Source: Megalonaias nervosa (lineage: Eukaryota; Mollusca; Bivalvia; Unionida; Unionidae). Taken from it: 64,000 bases of DNA. Location of the stretch: the NCBI GenBank assembly GCA_016617855.1, contig JAECUM010031723.1, positions 1 to 64,000 on the forward strand, given 5' to 3'. The notes beneath the pieces are model-generated. The model saw only the letters and a program-made list of their open reading frames with translations. It was not told the origin of the DNA and did not search any database. Positions 20,636 to 32,404 of this stretch are shown here, piece by piece (the stretch's first letter is position 1; every line of letters starts with the position of its first letter). Both the position numbers and the translations under genes were made by a program.

Positions 20636-23600
20636 ATAATAATAATAATAATAATAAGAAGAAGAAGAATAATAAAGACTTTATTTAGAGAAGGCAACTC
20701 AGTTACAGAACTAATCTACCTTGAGGCCTTCTATCTGTTATGTACAATATATACAGTATATACAACATGATGTGAAGAATCTGGCTTGACACTAAATAAT
20801 TAAGTAATTTTAAAAGTCAAAGTATCAAGCCTGGAACACATGCACAGGCGTCTGAGGAAACATAAACATATATAAAATATAAAATATTATCCTGCATTGA
20901 AAAATTCAACTGTGAAAATGATGCAAAATTACAGAAAAGCAGGTGATTTTTATTGTACTAGAACTGTTCAATTTTCTAAAGATTTTCATCCTTTTGAGAT
21001 ATTGATTATGAAAAGAAGAAATGCTAGGAGCCTGCCTTATGTCACTGGGAATGTTGTTCCATACAAGTAGACCAGTATATTGAAAACTTGTTTTAAACAG
21101 TTCTTTCTTTGGCCTTGGTATAATGTAATTTTTGCTTCTTATGGACCTTAAATTTGGAGTACCATCAGCTTCTCTTTGGTGAAAGATATTGCTTAGATAG
21201 ACAGGAATGGCTTTTCTGGATACTTTATACATCAATTTGGCCTTTCTAAGAAATATTCTTTCAAGTATTGTTAAAACCTTTATACTATTCATTGCATCCT
21301 GGAAATTGTCTATACATTGATCTAGAATTAAATGACAAGCCCTCTTTTAGAGTCTTAAAAGTGTTGTTATGTTTGAATTAGAGGTATTACCCCAAATTAC
21401 ATTACAATAGTCCAGATATGGCTGAATATAACTTTTATAAAAGATGACCCTATACTGAAAAAGAATGTATGGTTTGATTTTCCTCAGTAGCCAAAGATAA
21501 GAATTAACCATTTTGGAAACATGTTTAATGTGAATAGACCAAGTAAGATTGTTATCTATGAATACACCAATAATTTTATCCTGAGACGTCATATTAAGGC
21601 TCACATTGTCAAATAGAACCTGGAGTTTGTCGCTATCTAGCCTTGCTTGTTTTTGTTGCATTGTAACTAGTAGGGCTTTCGTTTTTTTCTGCATTTATGA
21701 CCATACTGTTTTCTTTGCACCATACTTGAAGTCTGTTGAGAGCATCTTGTAAGTTATTTTCAAGTACCATTTTAGTTTTACCCATCTCAGACATTGTAGT
21801 ATCATCTGCATAGAGGTCAGTGGAAGAAATTGAAGTTCCAATCTTAGGAGGTAAGTCGTTGATAAAAAGAATGAATAACAGAGATCCAAGGATAGAGCAC
21901 TGTGGTACTCCACAATTAATATTTTTACTTTCAGACAGTTGACCATTTAAAGATACTTTTTGCACTCTGTCGGTTAAGTAAGAAGTAAACCAGTTTAAGG
22001 AGTTTTCACTGCATTGATAGATTTTTAGTTTTTCAAGCAAAATTTCATGGTCTACAAGATCAAAAGCTTTACAAAAATCAACCATAATAGTGCCTACCAT
22101 TTCTCTTTGATCTAATGCTTTCAGCCATTTATCAATCAAAGATACAAGTGCAGTTTCACAGGAGTTATTGTGTCAAAAGTCAGACTGATTATCATGAATA
22201 AGATCATAAGTGTTCAAATAGTTGAGAAAAGAATCATGTACATGTTTTTCTAGTAATTTGGAGAGACAAGAAAGGATAGAGATGGGTCTGTAGTTATTTA
22301 CATCATCTTTTGTTCCTACTTTATGCAATGGTGTAACCTTGACAGTTTTCCATGTTTGTGGAAATTTATCAGACCAAATACTTTCATTGCAAATGAAAGC
22401 TATACTCTCTACAATTGCAGGTGCAGCTACCTTTAGTAGCCTTGGTCCAATCAAGTTGTCTAGCTTTACAATCATCCATTTGTTTAATATATTTCAACAC
22501 AAATTCTGGACTCATTTCAGGAATTTCAAACTTTATATTGTTTGGCAGTTTTTTAGCACAAAAAAGTTTTTAGTTCCAGATGATCAGATGAAGTTCTGGG
22601 TTCTTTAAGTTTTTCAGCAATTTGAACAAAAAAGTCATTAAAAATATTTGAGATGTCAGTTGGATTATTGGTATAAATGCCCTCATGATTGAGGGATAAA
22701 ATTTCAGTTTTACATTTGCCTGCACCAAACTCTGTAAATACTTTCCAGATAGCTTTTGGGTTATTTTGGTTTTCATCCAGCACTTTTTTGTAGTGCACTT
22801 GTTTGGCTTGACGTATCATTTTGTTAACTTTATTCCTCCAGACTCTATATTCAGTTTGATTTCCTACTGATTTTAGTTGGTCTCTTTGCTTTGTTGCTTC
22901 TAGAATTTCTGGGGAGATCCAGCCTGGCTGGTGGACTTTCTTTATCCTATGTGTTTTTAAAGGGGCATGTTTGTTTACTATCCTGATGAATAGATCTGTC
23001 CAAGTATCTAAAATATCACGAATATCTTCAAAGATTTGGACTGTATTCCATGGAATCTGTTTCAGATCTTGCAGGAATTTAACAGTATCAAAGTTTTGAA
23101 AAGATCTATAAGTCATATATTTATGGATATTATTTTTTTTTTTATTTGCCATTGACTTTACTTGTTAGAAAAATTGCAAAGTGGTCACTTAAACCAATCT
23201 TTGGAACCATTACTACCAAAAGATTTTCTTTTGTATTGGTATAAATATGATCTATAAGCGTTTGAGGTAGATGTTGCTCTGGTGGGTTCATTTACTAGTT
23301 GCTCCATACCTAACAAAGCAATAAATTCATCCAATTCACTTTTATTTGATCATTGAGAAGGTATATATATTTATATCGCCTAGAATGTAAATTTCTTTCT
23401 CTTCATTTGAAATTTTATCTACTTGAAGTTCAAAATATTCACACCAATCAGTATGTGATGATGGGGGTCTATACACAAAACCTACTAAGTTAGGGCTTAG
23501 CTTTTTCTGGAGTGATCTGTAGCCAAATGGATCCTATTTCCTGTATTTCTAGGTCTTCCTGTCTTTTAGAAATAGTACCAGTTCTAACATACACCAGGAG

Positions 23601-23785
23601 TCCACCACCATCTGCTTTCCTATCCCTTCGATAAGGTGTGTCATAGCCACTGATATACAAGAAATTTTCACCCTGATTTTCTGTTAACATTGTTTCCGAG
23701 AGTCCAAATAAATGGATATTATTATTTGGAGAGGTTAGCAGTAAATTCACTTGATCAATCTTTCCACGAAAACCCAGAATTCCTG
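20636..23785 (-). mobile_element. CR1/L2-like LINE on the minus strand, 5'-truncated (ORF2 relic)
   Basis: Read from 23785 down. The endonuclease part includes GFRGKIDQVN, LSETMLTENQ and GGGLLVYVR (23750-23490), with a broken GDI motif near 23370. A connector follows at 23152-22553. Reverse transcriptase follows, with NYRPISILSCLSKLLEKH (22475-22173), FCKAFDLVDHEILLEKL and LYADDTT (22139-21633), LGV-type IGVFIDNNLTWSIHIKH (21694-21347) and a C-terminal piece at 21292-20906. The element ends in GAAGGCCTCAAGGTAGATTA, then (TTATTC)/(TTA)n at 20636-20675. At least five frame breaks make it inactive. It starts within the endonuclease and abuts the start of the + strand LINE at about 23790. Confidence 0.8.
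21633..22475 (-). pseudogene. LINE reverse transcriptase relic (minus-strand LINE)
   Basis: This is the best-preserved stretch of the minus-strand LINE. It contains NYRPISIL, a lysine-rich fingers region, VDFCKAFDLVDHEILL (first catalytic aspartate), GVPQCSILGSLLFILFINDL and LYADDTTMS with the two catalytic aspartates intact. A stop and a frame change at 22140-22172 separate the first third from the rest. It copied LINE RNA at the target site; it is no longer functional. Confidence 0.75.
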
Positions 23786-24393
23786 AGGGTCAAAAAAATA
23801 ATAAATGCAGTATCACTGTGCATATAGATCCACAGAAGTTTGAGTTTGAAAAACATATATTGGATTCAGACCCTTGCATTGACTTCATGAGTTCAAGTGT
23901 TCAAAATGGTACTATCTACAGAACACAAGAGGTTATAACACTGTGACAGCTACATTGTATAAAACATCTGTCCTACACATACAGGGGCTGAACTGTTTCT
24001 GATGGTTAGATCATATTATCTGCAAATGTAGACAGGATGAGAATACCCATGCTAAAGGCGGTTATATTCTGACATCTACACCAGTAACTAGATGTAGTAC
24101 CAAACATGAAACAGCTCCTAAAGTCTTTGACCTAGATGACTCAGGCAATAGAAGTAACACCCTTCCAGAGTGTCAGGCAATTACATGCTCCATAAATCAT
24201 GACCACTGCAGTAATGGCTTAAACCATAAAGATTTCTCCATGTGTGTACATCAAAAAACAATTAGGAACTTGGAGGCCCAAATTGAAGAATTAAAACTAC
24301 AGTTATATGCTGTTATGGCAGCACAGGGAAGGATTAATGAGCAAGTAACCTCATGGGAAATAGCATTTCAGACAGACTCCCAAAATAGCAACA

Positions 24394-25386
24394 ATGTCAG
24401 ATGCTCAGACACAGACAATCCCATTATCAGCCAAGAGAAAATGCAAAATGACCATGCAAATAACGACTGACACCCAAAGTAATCCTGCATTGCAAACAAC
24501 AGTACCCCGCTCTCAGTCATGTGTCACACCTGCAACAGCAATAAGTGTACACCCATGGCCCTCAGCTCAGACAAGTCTGTTGCCTGCACCAACAACTGCA
24601 CTTCCCAGTGCTCAGACAAATGTGTCAACATCAGCTCAATTAACTGACACAATGGAGACACCAAGTTCAGCACCCCTTCCTCCAAGAGATGTGTCTGAAA
24701 CACAAACCAGAGTCCAACACATGAAATCACAAGCCAGGAAAGACAGGACTCTAATAATTGGCTCCTCAATATTGAAAAGTATAATACCAAGGAGACTTTT
24801 TAAAACAGATGTACAGACTCTAAGAGGTGCAAAAATCGACAACATCACGGAAAGAATAATGAATACTGACCTAACCAAATACAACCAAATTATTATATTA
24901 GTGGGTGGAAATGATGCCAGTGATGGAAGGTTACTAAGTCAGATCAGAACAGATTTTGAAAGTTTACTGTATGCTGCTAGGTATTGCAGTCCAGATACAT
25001 GTAAAATAATCATATCAGGACTACCACCTCATGTGGACACCAGGGTGAAAGAAATCAATGATCTGATAATTGACCTATGTGAAGACTTCAACCTACAATA
25101 CATTCCACAATACACATCTTTCTTTCTTCAGAACCTGGATGTCAACCTAAGTCTTTGCCAAAGAGACAAAATTCATTTAAGCAGAAAAGGAACCTCTCAA
25201 CTACTGAGAAATATCAACATGTATGCCCCCATTTTCAGGCACTATAATGAAGAGTACTGTCTCTACTGTGGGGAAACTGGGCATATGACACAGGTATGCC
25301 ATCATGGCAAACAGATTGAGTGCTTCAGATGCCATAAATTTGGACACAAACAAAGACTCTGTCAATCAATGTATTATACATACTAG
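24394..25386 (+). pseudogene. LINE ORF1 protein: SGNH-esterase-like domain plus two CCHC zinc knuckles
   Basis: A 330-codon open frame, probably continuing upstream through broken frames from 23800 (coiled-coil part at 24240-24470). A Ser/Thr/Pro-rich linker fills residues ~20-100. An SGNH-hydrolase-like domain follows (~110-280): TLIIGSSIL carries the serine block, IILVGGNDAS the Gly-Asn block and DKIHLSRKG the Asp-x-x-His block, so all three catalytic blocks look intact. Two C-x2-C-x4-H-x4-C knuckles (CLYCGETGHMTQVC; CFRCHKFGHKQRLC) close the protein. ORF1 binds LINE RNA; esterase domains are known in CR1-type ORF1. ORF2 starts 84 bases downstream. Confidence 0.75.
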
Positions 25387-25470
25387 GAAGCTGGCAAAGA
25401 GGAGAATGCCAATGCTTCATCTATAACAAATCTAAATGTACCTAGTGAGACTCTTGACTCTAACTATTCA

Positions 25471-28400
25471 ATGGACACTACTGTAAATGCAAATGTTAAC
25501 GGATTTTCAGGGTCTGTATGTGACTTTGAAGATGCTAATATATATGACCATTTAAATATGGAAATAGGATGTCAGAATGATAAAAGTAGTATGGAGACAA
25601 TCTCAGTGAGTACCCCATTGCATGATGACATGCATATAATTAATATGAAACTAAATACGAAAGGTTTCAACATAGGTCACTTAAATGTACAAGGTATAGC
25701 GGGAAAAACAGACCAAATTAAGTTAAAGTTGTCTTCCAAGGGAAATAATATACATGTTTTAGGACTCATTGAAACCAAATTAAATGCTAACCACAATGAT
25801 GATCTATATCACTGTCAAGGCTACAATAAACCATTATGCAGGGACAGAGAGACAGCAGGGGGAGGTCTTGTTGTATGCATTAGGGAAGATGTAAATGCAG
25901 AAAGGCGACTTGACTTGGAGTCACAAGAAATTGAGAGTATCTGGGTGAAAATTTCTCAAAATAATGCAAAATCATTCCTAGTGGGTTTCATTTATAGGCC
26001 ATCTTCCTCCAAAGCAATTTGGAATGATAACTTTTTGAAACAAATGGAAAATGTTTTTGCACAGGAAAAAGAAACATATATACTTGGTGATATAAACAAG
26101 GACCTTCTCAATACTCAAATAAGGAACAACTGGATGGAATTTATTGAATCATTAGGCCTAGTCCAACTGGTAAATGAGCCCACAAGGGCAACAGAAAAAT
26201 CAAGCACTCTTATTGATCACATTTATGCCAACCTACCAGACAATGTGGCTTGTGTTAATGTACCAGAAGTTGGTCTTAGTGACCACTATCCTACTTTTTT
26301 GACAAGAAAGGTTAAATGCAAGAGAAATAAGAAAAATACACACAAAACTATCACTTACAGATCGTTCAAAAATTTTAATGAAGAACAATTTCTCAATGAC
26401 CTATATAAAGTTCCATGGAATATGATCCAAAATTTGGATGACATAGATGAAGCTCTGAGGGTGTGGACTGACTTATTTATGGTTGTAGTCTCTAAGCATG
26501 CACCACTGAAAGTGCATCAGGTAAAGAATGAAATCCAACCTAATTGGCTTACTACTGAAATCCTAGACGCTATGAAAACGCAAGACCAATTCAAGGCTAT
26601 GGGAAACCATGCACAATATAAAGTATGGAGAAATAAAATAACAAGTATAATTAATAAAGCTAAAAAAAATTATTATCAATCATTGCTTGAAAACAAAAAG
26701 AGCAACAAAAACTCCATTTGGAAAGTCTTCAATGAACTCACTGGAGGAACACAAAGTTCAGAAAAAAACATTCACTCACTTCTGGTGAATGACACCATAG
26801 TCACTGATGACAATGACATTGCAAATGTTTTCAATGATTTTTTCACCAACATTACCACAAAGTTAAAAGAACCAGTGATTCAAAACAACTTTAATGAACT
26901 GAAAAAGTTCTGCAACAGCAAAATCTCTAAGGAGGTATGTTTCTCTATCCCACCAATATCAAAAAAGTTTGTTAAAAAATGTCTCAATGAACTTGATACC
27001 AAGAAAGCTACAGGACTTGATCAGATTGGTCCACGACGCATTAAATCTTCTGCCTCTGCTATTGTAGATAGCATAACATTCATAATCAATTTAAGTATTG
27101 CAACCTTATCTAACCCCAAAATATGGAAAACTGCAAAAGTAACTCCTATTTACAAATCTGGTTCTAAGGATGATGCTGATAACTACCGGCCAATCTCAAT
27201 ACTACCAAACTTGTCAAAATTGATTGAAAAACATGTCCATAACTCATTCATGTCATATTGAACCAAACACTTGCTGTTACACCCTAATCAATTAGGCTTT
27301 AGACAGAAACATTCATGTGAGACTGCATTGATCTCCCTGACTGATAAATGGCTTCAAGCACTTGACCAAGGTAGAATAATAGGATCTGTATTTGTAGATT
27401 TCAGGAAAGCTTTTGACATGGTGGATCATGAAATCCTTTTGAAGAAACTGAAAATCTACTAATGTGATGAAAGCACAGTTAGATGGTTTAGCTCATACTT
27501 AAGTGAGAGAACACAACATGTTTATATAAATAATGTTCTGTCTGAACCTGGAACAATTAGATGTGGAGTACCACAAGGCTTAATTCTAAGTCCATTACTA
27601 TTTATTTTATTTATTAATGACCTGCCACTTGTACTAAGGGACTCGATATCATCTACAGATCTCTATGCAGATGACACAACATTGTCAGACATCCAAAACA
27701 CAAAGCATGAACTCGAAATTTCTTAACAGAATGCCCTAAACAAACTGGACAACTGGTGCACATGCAATGGCATGGTGGTAAATACTGGTAAAACTAAAAT
27801 ATTACTTATCTCAACACGGCAAAAAAGGACAAAACTTGATAGTGATGAACTATGTCTGACATGGAAGGATAGAAATTTGCAAATGGTCTGTCATGATAGA
27901 CTACTTGGTGTTTTGGTAGACAATAACCTATCATGGACTGAACATATCAAACATATCAGGAAAAAAGTAAAATCAAGTTTATGGCTTCTCAGTAGGATAA
28001 GACACTTTCTCCCTGAAAGGCACAGAAAACTATTTTATGACAGTTACATACAACCCTATTTAGACTACTGTAATACAGTATGGGGTAATTCAAATGATAA
28101 AAACTTAGCAAAGCTGGCACATCTTCAAAAAAGAGTATTTGGGCTAATATCAATACAGAAAGAAAGCAAGGAAAATTTAGCTGGTAAGTTAAAAATATTA
28201 CCTATTAAAGACTAAATCTGTTTGACAAAAGCCAAATTAATGTACAGGATATCCAATAATAGTGCTCCTGAATATTTACAATCACTATTCCAGTATAGGC
28301 AACCTGGTAATACTCCCCACCTGCGATCCATGTCTACCAAACAGTATCAAATTCCCAAACCAAATAAGGAATTATTTAAAAAAAAGTTTCCAGTACTCTG

Positions 28401-28501
28401 GAACTTTGCTCTGGAATAGTATTCCAGTTGAGATTAGAAATGCCCACTCTATTTCCTTCTTCCAAACCCAGTATATCCAGTGGCTTCAGAGATACAGCTA
28501 A
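25471..28501 (+). pseudogene. LINE ORF2: endonuclease and reverse transcriptase, broken
   Basis: The frame is open for 596 codons (25471-27261), then stops at 27259 (TGA), 27460, 27724 and 28213 and shifts near 28390. The endonuclease occupies residues ~65-285: IGHLNVQGI, LGLIETKL, GGGLVV, LGDINKDLLN, IDHIYAN and LSDHYP. The reverse transcriptase starts at ~500: KKATGLDQI, NYRPISILPNLSKLIEKH, VDFRKAFDMVDHEILL, GVPQGLILSPLLF and LYADDTTLS (27660-27685), with the catalytic aspartates kept. Endonuclease motif GDINKDLL has Ile where Phe is usual. The protein would nick target DNA and prime reverse transcription; this copy is dead. Confidence 0.8.
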
Positions 28502-28595
28502 AATAAATAAATTCCGTTGTATGAGGGCCTCAAGGTAGATTAGCTCGTAGCTAATTGAGTTACCCTCATTAAATGAAGTCTTTATTATTGTTATA

Positions 28596-29310
28596 GAATA
28601 TTCATATGACCTATGTGCAGACCCTTACTAGAAACTCCTAAATTCATGAGATAAATATCAATGCTATTAGAGGTACTCAAGGAGACATTAAAAGTATTAA
28701 AACTATGTTCATAGTGATCATCATTACAACTGTCATTACTGTATAAAAAATTAGTTTTTCTACAACTGCATTTTCTACTTGTATAATCATTGTATAAATC
28801 TGAACTCTTAGTTGTATTTGAATATGTACAAGTAGCTGACAAGTTTCCACATTCAGTACATCCATCAGCAAGGGGATCAAATCTGTTTTGACAAGGGATG
28901 CATGGTGTATATGACAATCCTTCATAGACAGATTGGTCCTCCTGCTTAATAGAGTCTTCCTGTGGAGTTGAGATGGCCTCATTGCCCTTTTCCTATTTCA
29001 TAAATCTAGTGTGAGTTTTGGCTTTGTGTCCAAAACTACCACATTGATCCCATATGGTCTTTTACATACAACACAATGTCTATGAGATCTTGATGTCGAT
29101 GGAATTTGAAGTTGAAGTGATTGTGGGCCTTTTATGGCAGCATTTGAAGTGTTTTAGACCGTTCACCAAATTCTCGTATCTAACTTGAAGTATCATTTGT
29201 TGGGTGCTTTTCATACATTTGCAAGTATTAACTTTGGCAGTCATATTTAGTATATAATGATACACAGAGCCTGTGAATTCCATATAATCAGTTCTTGTAG
29301 GGATGGAGCC
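28596..29310 (-). mobile_element. LINE fragment (ORF1 end to ORF2 start) on the minus strand
   Basis: Read from 29310 down: a degraded CCHC region (HCVVCKRPYG then CGSFGHKAKTH after a frame change, about 29070-29000), then a frame with CIPCQNRFDPLADGCTECGN, ending at GLHIGHMNIL (28596), the start of an endonuclease domain. The sequence is cut exactly where the 3' end of the + strand LINE lies, so that LINE probably inserted here, although the remainder is not found on its other side. Confidence 0.5.
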
Positions 29311-30030
29311 AAAAACTGATTTTATGAACAGTATCTAGAAAGAAACAACTTGGCTTATTGTGTATTAATTACCTTAAATTTTGTTTTGTATCATAAATTC
29401 TTGTGTCATCCATTATGCTATGTTGCATCCCAAAATTATATCAGAATTGTTTTGGTCTGAAGATATTGTATGCTTGATATGTTTTGTGGTTAGTGCCAAC
29501 TCTCTCTCTCTCTCTCCCCCCCCCCCATGTTTGTTTCCATTTAAAAATATAGGTAGATGAACATTCTTTTAGTATTATTATTAATGCTGTTATTATTATT
29601 ATTAGTAGTAGTAGTAGTAGTATTTTTAATAGTACTAATAGTTGTCATAGTAGTGGTACTTATATTCAAGCGTGGTGTCCTTTGAATATAAGATTTTCAT
29701 CTGTAATTGTTATTATATTTATGATTTTCTGTTGTTATGATCAGTAAGTGTAGAAAGTTATGACGTTATCATTTAATGAAATAAAGAAAATATGCCATTG
29801 CAATATATATGCAGTATCTAGATAAATAGATGGAACAAACTTGTTTTGTTTATTTTTATTTTTGCAGGTTAGGGGGTAGGAATAATACCATTATCATTTC
29901 AATTAACAAACCATAAATCAATTCTCATACTTTAGCTTCCTTCCTGACCTTTGCAACATGTTTCCTACTGTTTGGAAACAAAATGTGTAATTCCTAATTT
30001 CAGTAATTTCTAGAAAAATCATTGATTTAG
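29311..30030. other. Intronic sequence with simple repeats
   Basis: (TC)n followed by C11 at 29500-29526, and (ATT)n then (AGT)n at 29571-29622. Otherwise A+T-rich DNA with no gene. Confidence 0.6.
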
Positions 30031-30538
30031 TTGGCAAGGAAAAATTTATGTCAGTCCAAAACCAGTTTTTCATACATTGATAGTGACAATATTAAGTCAG
30101 ATACTCCATATCATTCATCTCAAAGCCATCGAAACTTAGACTTCTTTCAAAATCATTGGCTTAAGCAAAAAGGTCTCAAAATTTGCCATCTGAACATCCA
30201 TGATCTTTTTCCAAAACTAGATCAAATCTACTTACTTCTTTCAGGAAATAATTCAGTAATTGATATTTTTGCTTTCAGTGAAACCTTCTTACATGAACTT
30301 TCTCATGATGATGAACTTAAAATTCCTTACTACAGTTTTCAAAGAAAAGACTGACTTTTCCAAAAGGGTGGTGGACTTCTCCTTTACATTAAGGATGGCA
30401 TTTCCTTCAGATGTCGATATAACATTGAGGAAATTGGTATGGAAAAAAACTGGCTTGAAATGAGACATAATGTCCAAAAACCATTTGTATTAGGCTATGT
30501 ATATTAACCACCGAGCACTGACAATACTTGGTATACTA

Positions 30539-31438
30539 TGTTACGTATATGTAATTAAATTGCTTGTGTGTTAGTTTTAAAATTCTTTTTTATTTTATTT
30601 TTGTTTCATTACATTTTATTGTAATGATTATTGCAGGGATTCGAAATTCCTTTTCAGTAATTCTGTTTATCGAAGACGTAAAACGTATTACATTAGTAAT
30701 ATTTTTAGTTTACCTTGGTCCGCAGTAGAGTAAGCGCTACGCGAGAATGATTAGCTATTGCCAAGGTCATTTCGTCTAGTCTGGATAAACAACGTTTTAT
30801 TTTTATATTTATTTCAGAGTGATAATAGATAGGGGTTCTTCGTACGTGACAAATTGCATTTTCTTATTGCATTGTTTCAAGAGTTATTAGATCATGTAGT
30901 CTGTCTCACGGGAACGGGATGATAATTAGGGTGAATATATAACCCTTTCTGAGCGCTCGTCAGTCAGTTGTATTCCTGATACCTAGAAGGCCGGATAGGT
31001 TATTTTATTGTTGAAACCAGATTGTTTTTGAAATTCATTTATGTTTGGAATTTAATAATTTATTCTCTAGAAAACCAAACAAGTGTACTATTTTATAAAT
31101 TCTGGGAGAAAGAAATTCAGTGGAAATTTATTCTGGAATTATTCGGAAACATAAATTGTGATTCAGTTGAGGAATTGTTGCTAGTTGTACATGGACCACT
31201 TCTGACGTCATCGCCTTCTATATTGGAACGTCGTCAAGATTCGAACTTGGATTCTAATAGAACTATTTAGTATTTTTCATTCTTAGGATTAAATTTTGGA
31301 TTATATTCACAAACCGTAAGTCCTATTTACCAATTTTTACATTGTTTTCTAGGGAAATAAATTATTTTGTTAAAATATACAAAGCTTGTTGTCTTCACTC
31401 TTTTGTCTTGTTATTATTGTACGAACCTACACGTAACA
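30539..31438 (+). mobile_element. Solo LTR, copy 2 (900 bp)
   Basis: It starts TGTTACGTATATG, ends CTACACGTAACA, and is flanked by ACTA at 30535-30538 and 31439-31442, a perfect 4-bp target duplication. TATATAA at 30936-30942 in front of a start-like TCAGTCAGTTG could be the LTR promoter. AATAAA at 31356-31361 could be its polyadenylation signal. It interrupts the endonuclease region of the LINE at 30031-34200, so it is younger than that LINE. Confidence 0.9.
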
Positions 31439-31678
31439 ACTATATTTCAAAATAAGCTTGAAATTCTGTAGATAGAAAACAAAGATGCCTTTTTAATGGG
31501 TGACTTCAATTATAGTTACTTTATGAAACCAATCAAAGCTGGATTAAAACCATTAATTCCCTGAATTATCAGCAGCTAGTTCATGTACCCACTAGGATAA
31601 CAGAGGTATCTGACACACTAATTGATCATATTTATACTGACAATGCTGACAATATTATACAAGTTGCAGTTCCCCAAT

Positions 31679-32404
31679 ATTCCATAAGTGATCATTATCC
31701 TATATGCTGTTAATGAAAATTAAGTTAAAAAATTTAAACTTATCATCATAAATATATCAAAAAGATTAAATTCACAAATATTCCTTAAAGAACTGAAAGA
31801 TGTCCCTTGGTCAGTAATTGATTACTTTGATGGCCCATCAGATGCTCTTGACATATGATAGATAAAGTATGTTTGCCGACATTCTGAGCACTCATGCTCC
31901 TATTAATTTCAAGAGAGTCAAGCAACAAAATCAACCAAACTGGATTACAGGTGATCTACTGAATGCTATTAAGACAAGGGATAGATTTCATAAATTAAAA
32001 GATATTGACAATCACAGATCGTGGAGAAACAGAGTCAAGTCAATTCCATAAGTGATCATTATCCTATATGCTGTACATCAAAAAAGTAGAACTTACAATC
32101 ACAAATATATCAGGTATCGAATAATGAGCAGATTCAATTCACAAATATTCCTAAAAGAACTGAAAGATATCCTTTGGTCAGTAATGTTTTGATGACCCAT
32201 CAGATGCTCTTGACATCTGGATCGATATATTTGCCGACACCCTGAGCATTCATGCGCCTTTTAATTTCAAGAGAGTCAAGCAACAAAATCAACCAAACTG
32301 GATTACAGGTGATGTACTGAATGCTATTAAGACAAGGGATAGATTTCATAAATTAAAAGATATTGACAATTGCAGATTATGGAGAAACAGAGTTAAGTTA
32401 ATGA
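31679..32404 (+). repeat. Direct duplication of ~363 bp inside the LINE
   Basis: TTCCATAAGTGATCATTATC begins at 31679 and again at 32042, and the two ~363-base copies stay about 88-90% alike, through AAAAGATATTGACAAT. The duplication repeats the connector between endonuclease and reverse transcriptase. The copies differ in small deletions. Confidence 0.85.

Larger units (their letters stand above)
23800..28598 (+). mobile_element. CR1/L2-like LINE, near full length, with ORF1 and broken ORF2
   Basis: ORF1-like sequence begins about 23800, ORF1 proper closes at 25386, ORF2 runs from 25471 to about 28501, and the 3' end is GAGGGCCTCAAGGTAGATTA plus TTTATTATTGTTATA at 28527-28598. The same 3' end occurs on the minus-strand LINE and on the two tails at 7710-8345. 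Domain order (ORF1 with SGNH and CCHC; ORF2 with AP-like endonuclease then reverse transcriptase) places it in the CR1/L2 part of the Jockey superfamily. It is the youngest-looking LINE here but carries at least four in-frame stops. Confidence 0.8.
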
